From Dehalococcoidia bacterium (GTDB lineage: Bacteria > Chloroflexota > Dehalococcoidia > DSTF01 > JACRBR01): a stretch of DNA of 64,000 nucleotides. A program made the translations under genes and the position numbers. The notes beneath the pieces were generated by a model that searched no databases, was not told the origin of the DNA, and saw only the letters and a list, made by a program, of their open reading frames with translations. The stretch covers positions 104,292 through 168,291 of the forward strand of contig JBBDXD010000009.1 of NCBI GenBank assembly GCA_040902535.1, read 5' to 3'. Below, one piece after another: positions 25,447 through 42,237 of this stretch (position 1 is its first letter; every line of letters starts with the position of its first letter).

Positions 25447-25656
25447 GTCGGACGCGGCTCGCGGGGGGCGTTGCATCGTATACGCATGTCCGAAAACTGA
25501 CCCTCGATTTCGTCCGGCGATGGCCCAAGTGGGCGCCTCCGACACGTTGTGCGGAGATCCCAGGCTGAATACCGACGGGAAGGTGACAGATTAAATTGAC
25601 GGAATGTGACCCGGGGGGCTTGCAATTGGGGTAGCGGATTGGGTAGCATCCGCTGG

Positions 25657-25686
25657 TTGACATCCCCTCGATCCCATTTGTATACT
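25657..25686 (+). promoter_or_regulatory. housekeeping promoter of rpoBC
   Basis: TTGACA at 25657-25662 and TATACT at 25681-25686, spaced by 18 bases: a near-consensus primary-sigma promoter. Expected start about 25693, giving a leader of about 110 bases before rpoB. Confidence 0.75.
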
Positions 25687-25803
25687 CACTAGAGGCTAGA
25701 CAGAACCCCCTTGCCCAATCATCCCCATGTGTCCCTTTTCGAGGGACTATTTCTGTCACCAGGAGATCACGGTTCGTAACGCATTGTCAGGAGCGCCGCC
25801 CGA

Positions 25804-34267
<8,464 letters not shown>

Positions 34268-34290
34268 ACCGCACTGCAAGTGCTAAACGA

Positions 34291-34314
34291 GGACGGGGCC
34301 GCGCGGCCCCGTCC
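34291..34314 (+). terminator. rho-independent terminator after rpoC
   Basis: GGACGGGGCC, GCGC, then GGCCCCGTCC: a 10-bp GC-rich stem followed by TTTGCTTTAT. It ends the rpoBC operon; the next gene is on the other strand. Confidence 0.85.
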
Positions 34315-34343
34315 TTTGCTTTATCTGTCTATCGTGACGGGGA

Positions 34344-35345
34344 TCAGGCGGCGTCTTCTCGCTTGCCCTCGATGACGGCCGTGAGCAGGTCTTCGACGCT
34401 CATGCCGCTCGTCGGGAACGCGGCGCAGCGGATGCTGATCTGGGGCTGCGGCACCTCCGGGAAGCGCCGCGCAACCATCTCGCAGACGACGTCGCGCAGG
34501 CGGCCGGCCGAGAGCTGCGTGCCATCGATGCCGGTCTCGGTGTGGATAACGGCGTAGCGCCCGCCGACGGCGCCCAGGATATCGGAGTCGCGCACGGTGG
34601 CGAGCAACTGGCCGCCGATGCGCCGCAGCAGGTGGTCGGTGAAGAAGTCGCCGAAGCGCTGACGGATGTCCGGTTCGTTATCGAGCCAGAGGACGGCAAG
34701 CCCCACTTCGCGACCGTAGCGGCGCGCGCGCGTGACCTCGCGGCGGAGTAGCGCGAGCAGGAAGTCCTCGTCCGGCACCCAGAGCCGCCGGTCGACGGAG
34801 TGCAGGCGGCGCGCTTCCTCGCGCTGGCGGAGCTGGTAGATCGCCACCGCGGCGTGCGATGCGAGAATGTTCACCATGTGCTGCGTCGCGGGCGAGTCAT
34901 CGACGCAGAACAATGCGACGCCGATGTGCTCGCGGTTGTAGGCGATGGGCGCGACGATGACGCTGTCGACGCCGGCATCGCGCCCACGCTCGCCGAAGAG
35001 GTCCGCAAAGGGCAGGGCGATGGCATCGGCGCGTTGCTCCGCATCGGTGAGCGCCGCGCGGAGGACGTCGTTCGAGGCGAGCGCGTCGATCTCGAGTTCC
35101 TGCCAGAGATCGCGCGCCGTCGCCGGGCGGGGCGATGCTGAGGCGGAAGGCCGGTAGACGCCGCGCTCGTCGGAGAGGGCGAGGACGGTCAGGGCAGCCC
35201 CGAACGCCTTTTCGCCGATGAACTCCAAACGACCGGTGAGCCACGGCATGTCCGGCGAAGCATGCACGGACGCCAGGTTCTCGGCGAGGTATGCGTACCG
35301 CTCGCTGGCTTCTTCCGCCGCTTCGAAGCCGCTCGTCCGTTCCAT
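34344..35345 (-). CDS. GAF domain protein with degenerate GGDEF domain
   Basis: 333 residues. The first half (about 25-180) looks like a GAF sensor domain, ending in a helix that leads to the second half. The second half (about 195-330) has GGDEF-domain layout, including a VRDSDILGAVGGRYAVIHTE segment where GG(D/E)EF should be. The sequence GGRYA lacks the catalytic acidic residues, so cyclic-di-GMP synthesis is unlikely. A binding or scaffolding role is inferred. GATACT ends five bases before the ATG. Confidence 0.75.
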   Translation of the reverse strand: MERTSGFEAAEEASERYAYLAENLASVHASPDMPWLTGRLEFIGEKAFGAALTVLALSDERGVYRPSASASPRPATARDLWQELEIDALASNDVLRAALTDAEQRADAIALPFADLFGERGRDAGVDSVIVAPIAYNREHIGVALFCVDDSPATQHMVNILASHAAVAIYQLRQREEARRLHSVDRRLWVPDEDFLLALLRREVTRARRYGREVGLAVLWLDNEPDIRQRFGDFFTDHLLRRIGGQLLATVRDSDILGAVGGRYAVIHTETGIDGTQLSAGRLRDVVCEMVARRFPEVPQPQISIRCAAFPTSGMSVEDLLTAVIEGKREDAA

Positions 35346-35350
35346 GATGG

Positions 35351-35356
35351 AGTATC
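35351..35356 (-). promoter_or_regulatory. putative leaderless -10 element of the GAF gene
   Basis: GATACT on the minus strand, five bases before the ATG at 35345. Confidence 0.35.
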
Positions 35357-35403
35357 GGCGGCAGGCTGCCGTGGTGCGTAGGGATTCCGCCTAAGGAGCC
35401 GGC

Positions 35404-35423
35404 GATCGGCGCTGACGCCGATC
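35404..35423 (-). repeat. 8-bp hairpin between trxB and the GAF gene
   Basis: GATCGGCG and CGCCGATC pair around a four-base loop. It lies just past the trxB stop in the direction of trxB transcription, so it could end that transcript. No T-run follows, so a classical intrinsic terminator is doubtful. Confidence 0.4.
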
Positions 35424-35456
35424 TGCAACCCCCTGCAGGACAGATGGCTTCGAAGC

Positions 35457-36467
35457 TCAGGCGCTGGTGGCGCCGGGCTGCGGCTGGCCGGCCTGCGATG
35501 GCATCCAGACGCCGATCCCCGGCTTGCCGCCGAAGTGGTCGCTGATGTAGTGGTCGGCGCGGATCGCCGCCGTCGCGCCATCGCCGGCCGACGAGACGAC
35601 CTGGCGCGCCGACTGGGCGCGGATATCGCCCGCCGCGAAGAGCCCCGGCACGTCGGTCTCCATCCACTCGTTCACGAAGATGTGACCGCCCTCATCCATG
35701 CGCAGCTTGTCGCGCAGGTAGTTCGTATTCGGCGTCAGGCCAATGAAAATGAAGACAGCGGCGACCGGTAGTTCCGACTGCTCTCCGGTAACGATGTTCT
35801 TCAGCTTCACGACCTTCACGGCGTCATCACCCGCAATCTCCTCGACGACGGTGTTCCAGATGAACTCCATCTTCGGCTCGGCGAAGGCGCGCTCCTGGAG
35901 GATCGCGCTGGCCCGCAGTTCGTCGCGGCGGTGGATGAGGTAGACCTTGGAGGCGTAGCGGGAGACGAAGAGGCCTTCGTCCATCGCGGCATCGCCGCCG
36001 CCGACGACGGCGACGACCTGATCTTTGAAGAACGCCGCATCGCACGTGGCGCAGTAGGAGACGCCGTAGCCCGTGAGGCGCTCTTCGCCCTCGACGCCGA
36101 GGCGGTTATAGTCGGCGCCGCCGGTGATGATCACGGCCTTCGCGCGATAGTCGCCCTCGGTCGTGCGCACGACATGCATCTGGCCGTCCTGCTCGACGTC
36201 CGTGACGTCGGCGTAGGCGGTCTCCATGCCGTACTTCTCGGCCTGCTTGTGCATATTTTCGGCGAGGTCGAAGCCGTTGATGTTGTCGAAGCCCGGGTAG
36301 TTCTCGACGTCGGCGGTGAGCGCGATCTGGCCGCCGGTGACCTTGCGCTCGATGATCAGCGTGCGGCGGCGGGCGCGCGCGGCGTAGAGCCCCGCGGACA
36401 GCCCCGCCGGGCCGGCGCCAACGATCACGATGTCGTATTCGGGCGTTTCTATAGCTGGTGTGGTCAC
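35457..36467 (-). CDS. trxB: thioredoxin reductase
   Basis: 336 residues. It reduces thioredoxin with NADPH through FAD. VIVGAGPAGLSAGLYAARA binds FAD; YCATCDAAFF (about residue 140) carries the redox-active Cys pair; VVGGGDAAMDEGLFV binds NADPH; GLFAAGDIR is the C-terminal FAD motif. GTG start at 36467 sits after GGAG. An open frame upstream to 36707 is Arg/Ser-rich and overlaps trxA, so it is rejected. It is downstream of trxA on the same strand, 94 bases apart. Confidence 0.95.
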   Translation of the reverse strand: MTTPAIETPEYDIVIVGAGPAGLSAGLYAARARRRTLIIERKVTGGQIALTADVENYPGFDNINGFDLAENMHKQAEKYGMETAYADVTDVEQDGQMHVVRTTEGDYRAKAVIITGGADYNRLGVEGEERLTGYGVSYCATCDAAFFKDQVVAVVGGGDAAMDEGLFVSRYASKVYLIHRRDELRASAILQERAFAEPKMEFIWNTVVEEIAGDDAVKVVKLKNIVTGEQSELPVAAVFIFIGLTPNTNYLRDKLRMDEGGHIFVNEWMETDVPGLFAAGDIRAQSARQVVSSAGDGATAAIRADHYISDHFGGKPGIGVWMPSQAGQPQPGATSA

Positions 36468-36561
36468 CGCAGGCTCCTTCGAGGCGTCACCGGCATGCGG
36501 ACATGATACTGATGCAGCGGCGGCCCGCCGCCGGTGGCGTGCCGCCGTGGCGAGGCGGAAG

Positions 36562-36888
36562 CTAGACGAGCGCCGCGTCGAGGCGCTTCTTGAGGTCGCT
36601 CTTGGGCCTGAATCCGATGATCTGGCCCACCGGCTCGCCGCCCTTGAAGACGAGCAGCGTCGGGATGCTCCGAATCCCGTACTTTGAGGCGGTGCCGACG
36701 TTGTCATCGGTGTTGAGCTTGACGAACTTCACCTTGCCGTCGTACTCGGTCGACAGCTCATCGACGATGGGGGCGACCATGCGACACGGCCCGCACCACG
36801 GCGCCCAGAAGTCCACCAGCACGGGCTTGTCGGCCTGGAGTACCTCGTTATCGAAGTTGGCGTCGGTTACTTCGTACGGCTTGGTCAT
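36562..36888 (-). CDS. trxA: thioredoxin
   Basis: 108 residues. [18 protein letters not shown] has the WCGPC redox centre near residue 30; the cis-Pro motif is [14 protein letters not shown] at 36888 follows GGAG by 8 bases. It leads the trxA-trxB operon, driven by a minus-strand promoter whose 18-base spacer contains a CsoR-type palindrome, so the operon is probably repressed by the divergent CsoR-like protein. Confidence 0.96.
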   Translation of the reverse strand: MTKPYEVTDANFDNEVLQADKPVLVDFWAPWCGPCRMVAPIVDELSTEYDGKVKFVKLNTDDNVGTASKYGIRSIPTLLVFKGGEPVGQIIGFRPKSDLKKRLDAALV

Positions 36889-36928
36889 CTTGTCGGGTCT
36901 CCTTCGTCTGGTCTGCGTCGCCTGTGGG

Positions 36929-36958
36929 TTGACTTCCTTGCTGAAGACAGCATATGAT
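36929..36958 (+). promoter_or_regulatory. promoter of the csoR-like gene
   Basis: TTGACT at 36929-36934 and TATGAT at 36953-36958 with an 18-base spacer, reading toward the CsoR-type gene. The downstream half of its -10 overlaps the palindromic operator, fitting autoregulation. Confidence 0.65.
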
Positions 36959-36978
36959 ACCCCCGAGGGGTATGTCAA
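36949..36978 (-). promoter_or_regulatory. promoter of trxA-trxB
   Basis: Minus-strand TTGACA (36978-36973) and TATGCT (36954-36949), spacer 18. The operator lies entirely between the two hexamers. Confidence 0.65.
36957..36973. promoter_or_regulatory. CsoR-type operator
   Basis: ATACCCC and GGGGTAT are perfect inverted arms around CGA. This G/C-tract palindrome flanked by TA matches operators described for the CsoR/RcnR family. It overlaps both divergent promoters. Confidence 0.7.
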
Positions 36979-37022
36979 GGTACATCGCGAACGTGGCGGA
37001 GCGCCCTTCCGGAGCATGACTT

Positions 37023-37355
37023 ATGACCATCCCCGCGACCGACCGACCCGAACGCAAGAGCCTCGAAGACGACATCGCGCGGCGGCTGCGCCGCATCGAA
37101 GGACAGGCGCGCGGCGTCCAGAAGATGCTCGATGAGCGCCGCGACTGCGAAGAGATGCTGACGCAGACGATGGCGATGCGCAGCGCGCTGGACCAGGTGG
37201 GGGCGCGCCTGATGGAGCATCACCTCGACCGCTGCGTGCTCGAGGGCTTCGACTGCGATGCCGAGCGGATGGATAACCTGCGCGAGGCGCTCAAGCTATG
37301 GACGCGGTTCGGGCAGCCGGCGCCCGCGATGACCGTGGCGCCGTACGAGGACTGA
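37023..37355 (+). CDS. CsoR-family metal/thiol-sensing repressor
   Basis: 110 residues, all-helical DUF156 fold. Cys42, His67 and Cys71 have the exact spacing (25 and 29 residues) of the Cu(I)-binding Cys-His-Cys triad of CsoR. The core starts RLRRIEGQARGVQKML. It is divergent from trxA-trxB, with a CsoR-type palindrome between them, so the likely targets are itself and the thioredoxin genes. Copper is suggested by the triad; thiol or persulfide sensing as in CstR is an alternative. No copper exporter is beside it. A heptad-repeat array starts in its stop codon. Confidence 0.88.
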   Translation: MTIPATDRPERKSLEDDIARRLRRIEGQARGVQKMLDERRDCEEMLTQTMAMRSALDQVGARLMEHHLDRCVLEGFDCDAERMDNLREALKLWTRFGQPAPAMTVAPYED

Positions 37356-37389
37356 GTTCTCAGTTCTAAGTTCTCAGTCTTAAGTAGGT
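37355..37389. repeat. heptad-repeat array after the csoR-like gene
   Basis: Five seven-base units, all starting AGT, for example AGTTCTC (twice) and AGTTCTA. The first A is the last base of the csoR TGA stop codon. It occupies much of the gap before the dinB-like promoter. Confidence 0.7.
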
Positions 37390-37404
37390 CATCGCCCACG
37401 CCGC

Positions 37405-37433
37405 TTGACGTTCACGACGCCTCACGCGAGAAT
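37405..37433 (+). promoter_or_regulatory. leaderless promoter of the DinB-family gene
   Basis: TTGACG at 37405-37410 and GAGAAT at 37428-37433 with a 17-base spacer; the ATG follows 8 bases later at 37442. This is the clearest complete leaderless promoter in the window. Confidence 0.6.
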
Positions 37434-37441
37434 CGGCGGCT

Positions 37442-38056
37442 ATGAGGACGAGAGCGGAACTCGCGGTTGCTACGCTGACGAGCGCACGCGACCAGCTCAC
37501 CAGAAACCTCCGCACGCTGACGCTCGATGAGGCGTTGCAATCGGCCGGCGGCTTTCGCTCGATCGTCGGCATCCTCAAGCACACCGCCAGTTGGAGTCAC
37601 GTCTACCAGTCGTACGCGTTCGACGCGCAGCCGCGCCACATGCGATCGCTCGACTGGCCGCGCGGGGTGTACGACACGATCGAGACGTCGCAGGCGTACC
37701 TCGACGAGCTTGTCGAGTGGTACGAGGACTCGTACGGGCGATGGGTGGCGTCGGTCGAACCGCTGATCGATGAGACGTTCGACGAGCCGCGCCCCTGCCA
37801 CTGGGGCGCGACGATGCCGCTGTTCGAGATCATCCTGATCAACGCCAACCACTGGTGCTATCACACCGGCGAAGTCAACGCGATCATGTCGATTTTGCGC
37901 GGCGAGGCGTGGGAGTACACCGAAGAGATGGAAGAGAACCACATCTCGACGGTGGGGCATCGGCTGCGACCGGACTGGATGAGCGCCGGGCACGCGGCGG
38001 CGTGGGAGGCGCACCTCGCGAAGCGCGACGCCGAATTACACGGCGGCGGCGAGTGA
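37442..38056 (+). CDS. DinB-superfamily protein
   Basis: 204 residues. A four-helix DinB/YfiT-like fold is indicated by ILKHTASWSHVYQSYAF with one metal-type His and ANHWCYHTGEVNAI with two more. Such proteins act as metal-dependent thiol-handling enzymes (for example bacillithiol or mycothiol related), but the substrate here is unknown. Leaderless start. Its TGA overlaps the GTG of the next, frameshifted gene. Confidence 0.82.
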   Translation: MRTRAELAVATLTSARDQLTRNLRTLTLDEALQSAGGFRSIVGILKHTASWSHVYQSYAFDAQPRHMRSLDWPRGVYDTIETSQAYLDELVEWYEDSYGRWVASVEPLIDETFDEPRPCHWGATMPLFEIILINANHWCYHTGEVNAIMSILRGEAWEYTEEMEENHISTVGHRLRPDWMSAGHAAAWEAHLAKRDAELHGGGE

Positions 38057-38930
38057 CCAGTGTTACCGGCAGCATCGACGAAGCGGCGCTGGAGTTTTAT
38101 CGCACGGCCGGCGTGATGACGGACCTCAGCAACTGCGCGCCGTCGACAATCGTCGATCTGCCGACCGGACCCGAGGCAATTGCAAAACTGGTCCAAGGGT
38201 TGCTCGTCGACCGGACAGCGGCCGCGTGGCGGTTCGGCGTGCAGGTCCCCGAGGAGCGCGGGCAGGAAGCTGACATCCACCCTGTGGAGCAGATGATCTC
38301 CGTCATCGAGTCGCTCGATGCGCGGCCGCTGACTGTGCAGCGTGCGCCGGGCCAGCGGCTGCTCTCGACCTGCAGGCACTTCGCGACGATGAGCACGGCG
38401 TTCCTGCGCCATGCGGGCACCGCCGCTCGCGCTCGATGCGGGTTCCATCGCTACGCCGGACACGGGCCGTACTTCGACCACTGGATCACGGAGTACTGGG
38501 ATGCCGGCGAGCAGCCTGGCGCAGGCTCGACACCGAGATCGGCGAGTCGTGGCCGGAGCCGCTCGCATGGGGGACGCCACACGAACTGGCGAACACGCGA
38601 TTCTGGACCGGCGGCGAGGCATGGCTACGCTGCGCCTCCGGCGAGGCTGACGCGAAGAAGTTCGGCGTATTCGGCACCACCAACTTCGGGCCCGCCGAGA
38701 TCAGCGGGAACGCCATCCGCGACCTCGCCGCGCTGAACAAGGTCGAGACGCTGCCTTGGGACGAATGGGGGCGCTTGCCCGAGGCGTACCGCGGCGAAAC
38801 AGGCGACGAATACGACCGCCTCATCGACCGCATCGCCGAAGTGACCGGTAGCGACAACCTCACCGCCATCCGCGAGCTGTACGAGGGGATCGACGAGTTG
38901 CGCGTCCCGGAGTCGCTTCTGCCGCGCTAG
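38053..38930 (+). pseudogene. frameshifted transglutaminase-like protein
   Basis: Two frames make one protein. The first (38053 to about 38515) holds the active-site region STCRHFATMSTAFLRHAG and the His motif HWITEYWDAGE. The second continues with WRRLDTEIGESW and runs to the TAG at 38928-38930. The switch matches loss of one base near 38515, at a CC pair. Intact, it would be about 292 residues of a transglutaminase/protease-like Cys-His family. Start GTG overlaps the DinB stop. A sequencing indel is as likely as true decay. Confidence 0.7.
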
Positions 38931-40297
38931 TCCGGTGGCGTCCACCAGTCATACAGGTAGTCCAGCGGAAACGAGTGTGGACCGGCGCCGCTCAGATCAA
39001 GCACCATGCGCTGATCGCTGCCATCGCTCCGCATGATCCAGAGCTGCGTCTTCGGATAGCCGGCGCTTTCGTGCTCAGGTCCGTTGCGCACGAAGAGGAT
39101 CCATTCGCCATCGCCGGACCAGCGCGGCGACGAGTCGACCCATTCCGGTGATGACGTGAGCTGGGTGCGGGCCTCCAGGCTGGCCGTCCAGATACCTTCT
39201 TCGGGGACCTCGGGCGCGCAGACCTGACAATCGCCGAGCCGCATCGACGGGAAGCTCGTGAAGACGACGGCCGATGCGTCAGGGGACCACGCCGGCTGCC
39301 AGTCTTCGACACCAGATGGGGAGATCGTGTCGCCGTCGCCCAACCCTCCCGGCCGGCGAACGACCATCGGGCGCGGGTAGGCGTCGTACGGGCGGCCGCC
39401 CGACTGAACGTACACGTAGCTTGAGCTATCGGGCGCCCAGGCGATCGGGCCTGCGGTGTCGCCGACGTACGTGAGGACGCCGGAGCCGACGTGCAGTTCG
39501 AAGACGTGCTGCGTATCGACGCATCCGCTCGCGGCGATGCCGCACATCTTGAAGATGATCCATTCACGATCGGGCGACCAATCGATGCTGCCGGGACTTG
39601 TGAGGCCCAGCGACGGGACGCCGTCCGGCATGACCGCGAGCATCTCCGTCACGTCGACGGTCAGGGACGGATCCGTGGCGCCGGGCGGAAGGATCGCCAG
39701 CCGAGGGCAGCGCCGCCCAATCGGCGTCCCTCCCTCTTTACGCAGATCCTGCGGCAACACTTCGGGCGGGCACGCGCCTGCGTCCTTCCAGTAGGCGATG
39801 GACTCACCCTCCGCCGCGAACGCGAGCGCGCCATCGATCACGCGTTCTTCGCCGGAAGCGACGTGGACGACGACCAGCGTCGCGCCCGCCTCGACGAGGC
39901 GGCTGCGGCCGATCACGACACGGTCGTTTCCAAGCCAGGCGAACTCTTCGGAGCCGAAGCTGCGCGGGGACGAGCCGGCATCGAGCCTGAGGACCGTCGT
40001 GCCGCGGCCGTCGTGGAAGGCGATCGACTCGCCATTCGGCGACCAGCGGATGCGCCCGATGTCCCGGTCGTGCTCGCTGCGCAGTTGTGGCGCCGGGCAG
40101 TCTTCGGTCAGCGTCCAGAGCCGCGCGCCTTCTGCCCAGGCGAGCCGCTGTCCAGCCGGGAGCGTCGCCGGCGCTCCTTCCGCCGCTTCGCAATCGGCCG
40201 AGGAGGCGCGGGCAGGCGCGGAATCCGTGTCTGAATCGTCGGAGAAGCAGCCCGTGCACATGACGAGGAGTGCGGCCAACAGGAGGATGCGCGGCAT
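38927..40297 (-). CDS. beta-propeller (TolB/WD40-like) lipoprotein
   Basis: 456 residues. The signal peptide MPRILLLAALLVMCTGC ends in a lipobox Cys at residue 17. The rest has at least four repeats of the pattern Trp-Ser-Pro-Asp/Gly followed by a beta-strand (IRWSPNGESIAF, IDWSPDREWIIF, PAWSPDASAVVF, PRWSGDGEWILF), typical of PD40/TolB-like propellers. Paired cysteines may form disulfides outside the cell. Surface-anchored; ligand unknown. Its end overlaps the convergent frameshifted gene by 4 bases. Confidence 0.8.
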   Translation of the reverse strand: MPRILLLAALLVMCTGCFSDDSDTDSAPARASSADCEAAEGAPATLPAGQRLAWAEGARLWTLTEDCPAPQLRSEHDRDIGRIRWSPNGESIAFHDGRGTTVLRLDAGSSPRSFGSEEFAWLGNDRVVIGRSRLVEAGATLVVVHVASGEERVIDGALAFAAEGESIAYWKDAGACPPEVLPQDLRKEGGTPIGRRCPRLAILPPGATDPSLTVDVTEMLAVMPDGVPSLGLTSPGSIDWSPDREWIIFKMCGIAASGCVDTQHVFELHVGSGVLTYVGDTAGPIAWAPDSSSYVYVQSGGRPYDAYPRPMVVRRPGGLGDGDTISPSGVEDWQPAWSPDASAVVFTSFPSMRLGDCQVCAPEVPEEGIWTASLEARTQLTSSPEWVDSSPRWSGDGEWILFVRNGPEHESAGYPKTQLWIMRSDGSDQRMVLDLSGAGPHSFPLDYLYDWWTPPD

Positions 40298-40440
40298 TCG
40301 TCTCCGCCCGTCTCGCCCCGCAGAACGTCCTTCGCGCCCGAAGCATCGTGGCACTGGCCGGATATCCCGTCAAGCGGTCGGGTGCGACGGTCGCGGATCG
40401 AGCGTTATGAGTACAACAGACTCCCCGGTAGAGGCCGAAT

Positions 40441-41292
40441 ATGCAGGCAGGGGAGCAGAAGGGGTCAGGGATCACCATGCGCACGAACGGAGCCTCCGCG
40501 CGCCCGTCACGCACGCTCGCCGCTGTCTTCCAGGACGCCGCTACCGTGCTCCGGCAGGACCTGTCCGAGTACGGCTATATCGGTCTGTGCGGGGCGTTTG
40601 GCGCCGCGATCCTGGCGACCATCCTGCGATACATCGATACGCCCATCTCGAACACGCTGATCGTGCCTGTGATCGCGATCATCGCCGTCGGCACGCTCGC
40701 GACGTGCGCCGCGGCGCTCGAACGCACGCAGGACGGCCTGCAGCCAGACTCGGGGCAGTCTGCCGCCGAGGCGATGGTACGGGCGCCGTGGCTGCTTGCC
40801 CGCATCGTGCCGCCAGTCCTCGCGATGGGCACGGCCGTCTATGTGACGTCGGCCTACGGCGGCGATCTTGGCCGTTGGATCTCGCTCGCGATCGGCGCGC
40901 TACTCGTCTTCTCGGCGATCTACGTTGCGCTGCCATTGCCGATGTACGTGGCGGCGCTGTTCGCGCGCGAATCTTCGCCGCGGGACGCAGCGGCGCACAC
41001 GCTGGCGATCATGGCCGGTTCGCGTGCGTTCGTCCTGGCGGCGCTGGGGATCGCGCTCGGGCCCGCGGAGATCGCGACGGCGATCGCGCTGCTCGCGCGC
41101 TTCGGCACGATGACGACGGCGCTGTTCGCCTTTGCGTTCGTGATCTCGATGCCGCTGGTGGCGGCGATGATGTCGCTGATCCACGCCAGGCTGGCGCCCT
41201 GGATCGGCGCGACGCCGCGGCGCCAGGCGCAGTCCGTGGCGCCGCAGCAGGGCTCGAACGTCGCGACGCGGCTGGACCGGCACGTGCGGTAG
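40441..41292 (+). CDS. polytopic membrane protein of unknown function
   Basis: 283 residues with about six hydrophobic segments (between about 45 and 250), short polar ends and a basic C-terminus. The pattern resembles DUF-type membrane proteins related to YciC/glycerophosphodiester-membrane domains, but no firm family is recognised. Starts at ATG 40441 (AGAGG five to six bases upstream) or ATG 40477 are both possible. An inverted heptad hairpin begins 13 bases after its stop. Confidence 0.7.
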   Translation: MQAGEQKGSGITMRTNGASARPSRTLAAVFQDAATVLRQDLSEYGYIGLCGAFGAAILATILRYIDTPISNTLIVPVIAIIAVGTLATCAAALERTQDGLQPDSGQSAAEAMVRAPWLLARIVPPVLAMGTAVYVTSAYGGDLGRWISLAIGALLVFSAIYVALPLPMYVAALFARESSPRDAAAHTLAIMAGSRAFVLAALGIALGPAEIATAIALLARFGTMTTALFAFAFVISMPLVAAMMSLIHARLAPWIGATPRRQAQSVAPQQGSNVATRLDRHVR

Positions 41293-41305
41293 GTCTGCGG
41301 CCTAG

Positions 41306-41377
41306 AACAGACAACAGAGAACAGACAACAGAAGGCGCGAAGCGTACCCCCTTGTTGTTTGTTCTTTGTTGTCTGTT
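41306..41377. repeat. gene-less heptad element with matched inverted arms (MITE-like)
   Basis: Left arm 41306-41333: four units starting AACA, such as AACAGAC and AACAGAG. Right arm 41350-41377: four units ending TGTT. Read inward, right-arm units match left-arm units in order, 24 of 28 bases, and the G-to-A differences still pair as G-U in RNA. The 16-base spacer is GC-rich. It sits between the membrane protein and the hydrolase remnant. Confidence 0.7.
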
Positions 41378-41454
41378 GTCGTACTCCCCAAAACTTGACT
41401 TCCCGCCATGCCGCGATGAGTATGGCGTGGCAACTGGCGCTGGGAGGGCGAGCC

Positions 41455-42218
41455 ATGGACTACGTGACCTCTGCTGATGGCACGCGGATCGCGTTTGAGC
41501 GCAGCGGCGATGGACCGCCGCTGGTGCTCGTGCACGGCTCGATCAACGACCGGAGAGCCTGGTCGCTCGCAGTGCCGGCGTTCGCCGAGCACTTCTCGGT
41601 GTACGCGATGGACCGTCGCGGACGGGGCGAAAGCGGCGAGCCGGGCGAGCACCAGTTCGCATGCCAGATCGAAGACGTCGCGGCGGTGATCGGCGCTGCC
41701 GGCGCGCCTGTCGACCTCGTGGGGCACTCGTACGGGGCGCATTGCGCGCTCGGCGCCGCGGCGATGGCGCCGGCGAGCATCAAGCATCTTGTGCTGTACG
41801 AACCGCCGCTGGTCGACGACGTGCGGGGGGCAGTCGCGCAGGCGTTCGAGCAGAACGAGGCTTCGGAAGCCGTCGCACAGTTCTTGGAGAAGAATCTCCA
41901 AACCCGAAGGAGCAGGTGGAAGCGCTGCGAGAGACGCCCATCTTTGAATACCTGGTCAGCTTCGCGCCATCGATGCCATCGGAAGGTCGCGCGCTGATGG
42001 ACCACGGATTCGATGCGGCTAAGTTCGCATCGTTGACGATGCCCGCGTTGTTCTTGCAGGGAAGCGTGACGCAGGAGCGGCTCGGCAGGGTGCTCCGTCA
42101 ACTGGAGCCGCACATGCCGCAGGCCGAGTGGGTGACGTTCGAGGGCCAGGGCCACGCCGCAATGATGACGGTGCCGGACGCGTTCACGAAGACCGTGCTC
42201 GAGTTCCTGCGACGGTAG
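41455..42218 (+). pseudogene. frameshifted alpha/beta hydrolase
   Basis: The first frame (41455 to about 41897) gives the hydrolase fold: VLVHGSINDRRAW oxyanion loop, MDRRGRGES, and nucleophile motif LVGHSYGAHCA. The second frame continues NPKEQVEALRETPIFEYLV and ends with the catalytic-His segment EGQGHAAMMTVPDAF at the TAG 42216-42218. One base seems lost near 41896-41902. Intact length would be about 254 residues. The ATG at 41455 follows GGGAGGG. Heptad hairpins lie on both sides. A sequencing error cannot be excluded. Confidence 0.72.
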
Positions 42219-42237
42219 CGTTGCCGCTGCGCGGCAC

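Larger units (their letters stand above)
25405..25803. other. intergenic region upstream of rpoB
   Basis: About 400 bases between the divergent 93-residue gene and rpoB. Contains a minus-strand TATAAT (25441-25446), a consensus rpoB promoter (25657-25686) and an mRNA leader of about 110 bases. That leader holds a small hairpin, GTCCCT/AGGGAC (25731-25747), with no T-run after it. Ribosomal-protein genes rplJ/rplL are not upstream. Confidence 0.6.

Noticed and set aside
35404..35423. Intrinsic terminator of trxB
   Set aside because: The stem is good but no T-run follows, so only a hairpin is annotated.
37442..38056. dinB as DNA polymerase IV
   Set aside because: The protein is the unrelated small DinB/YfiT-type four-helix family with a His triad, not a Y-family polymerase.
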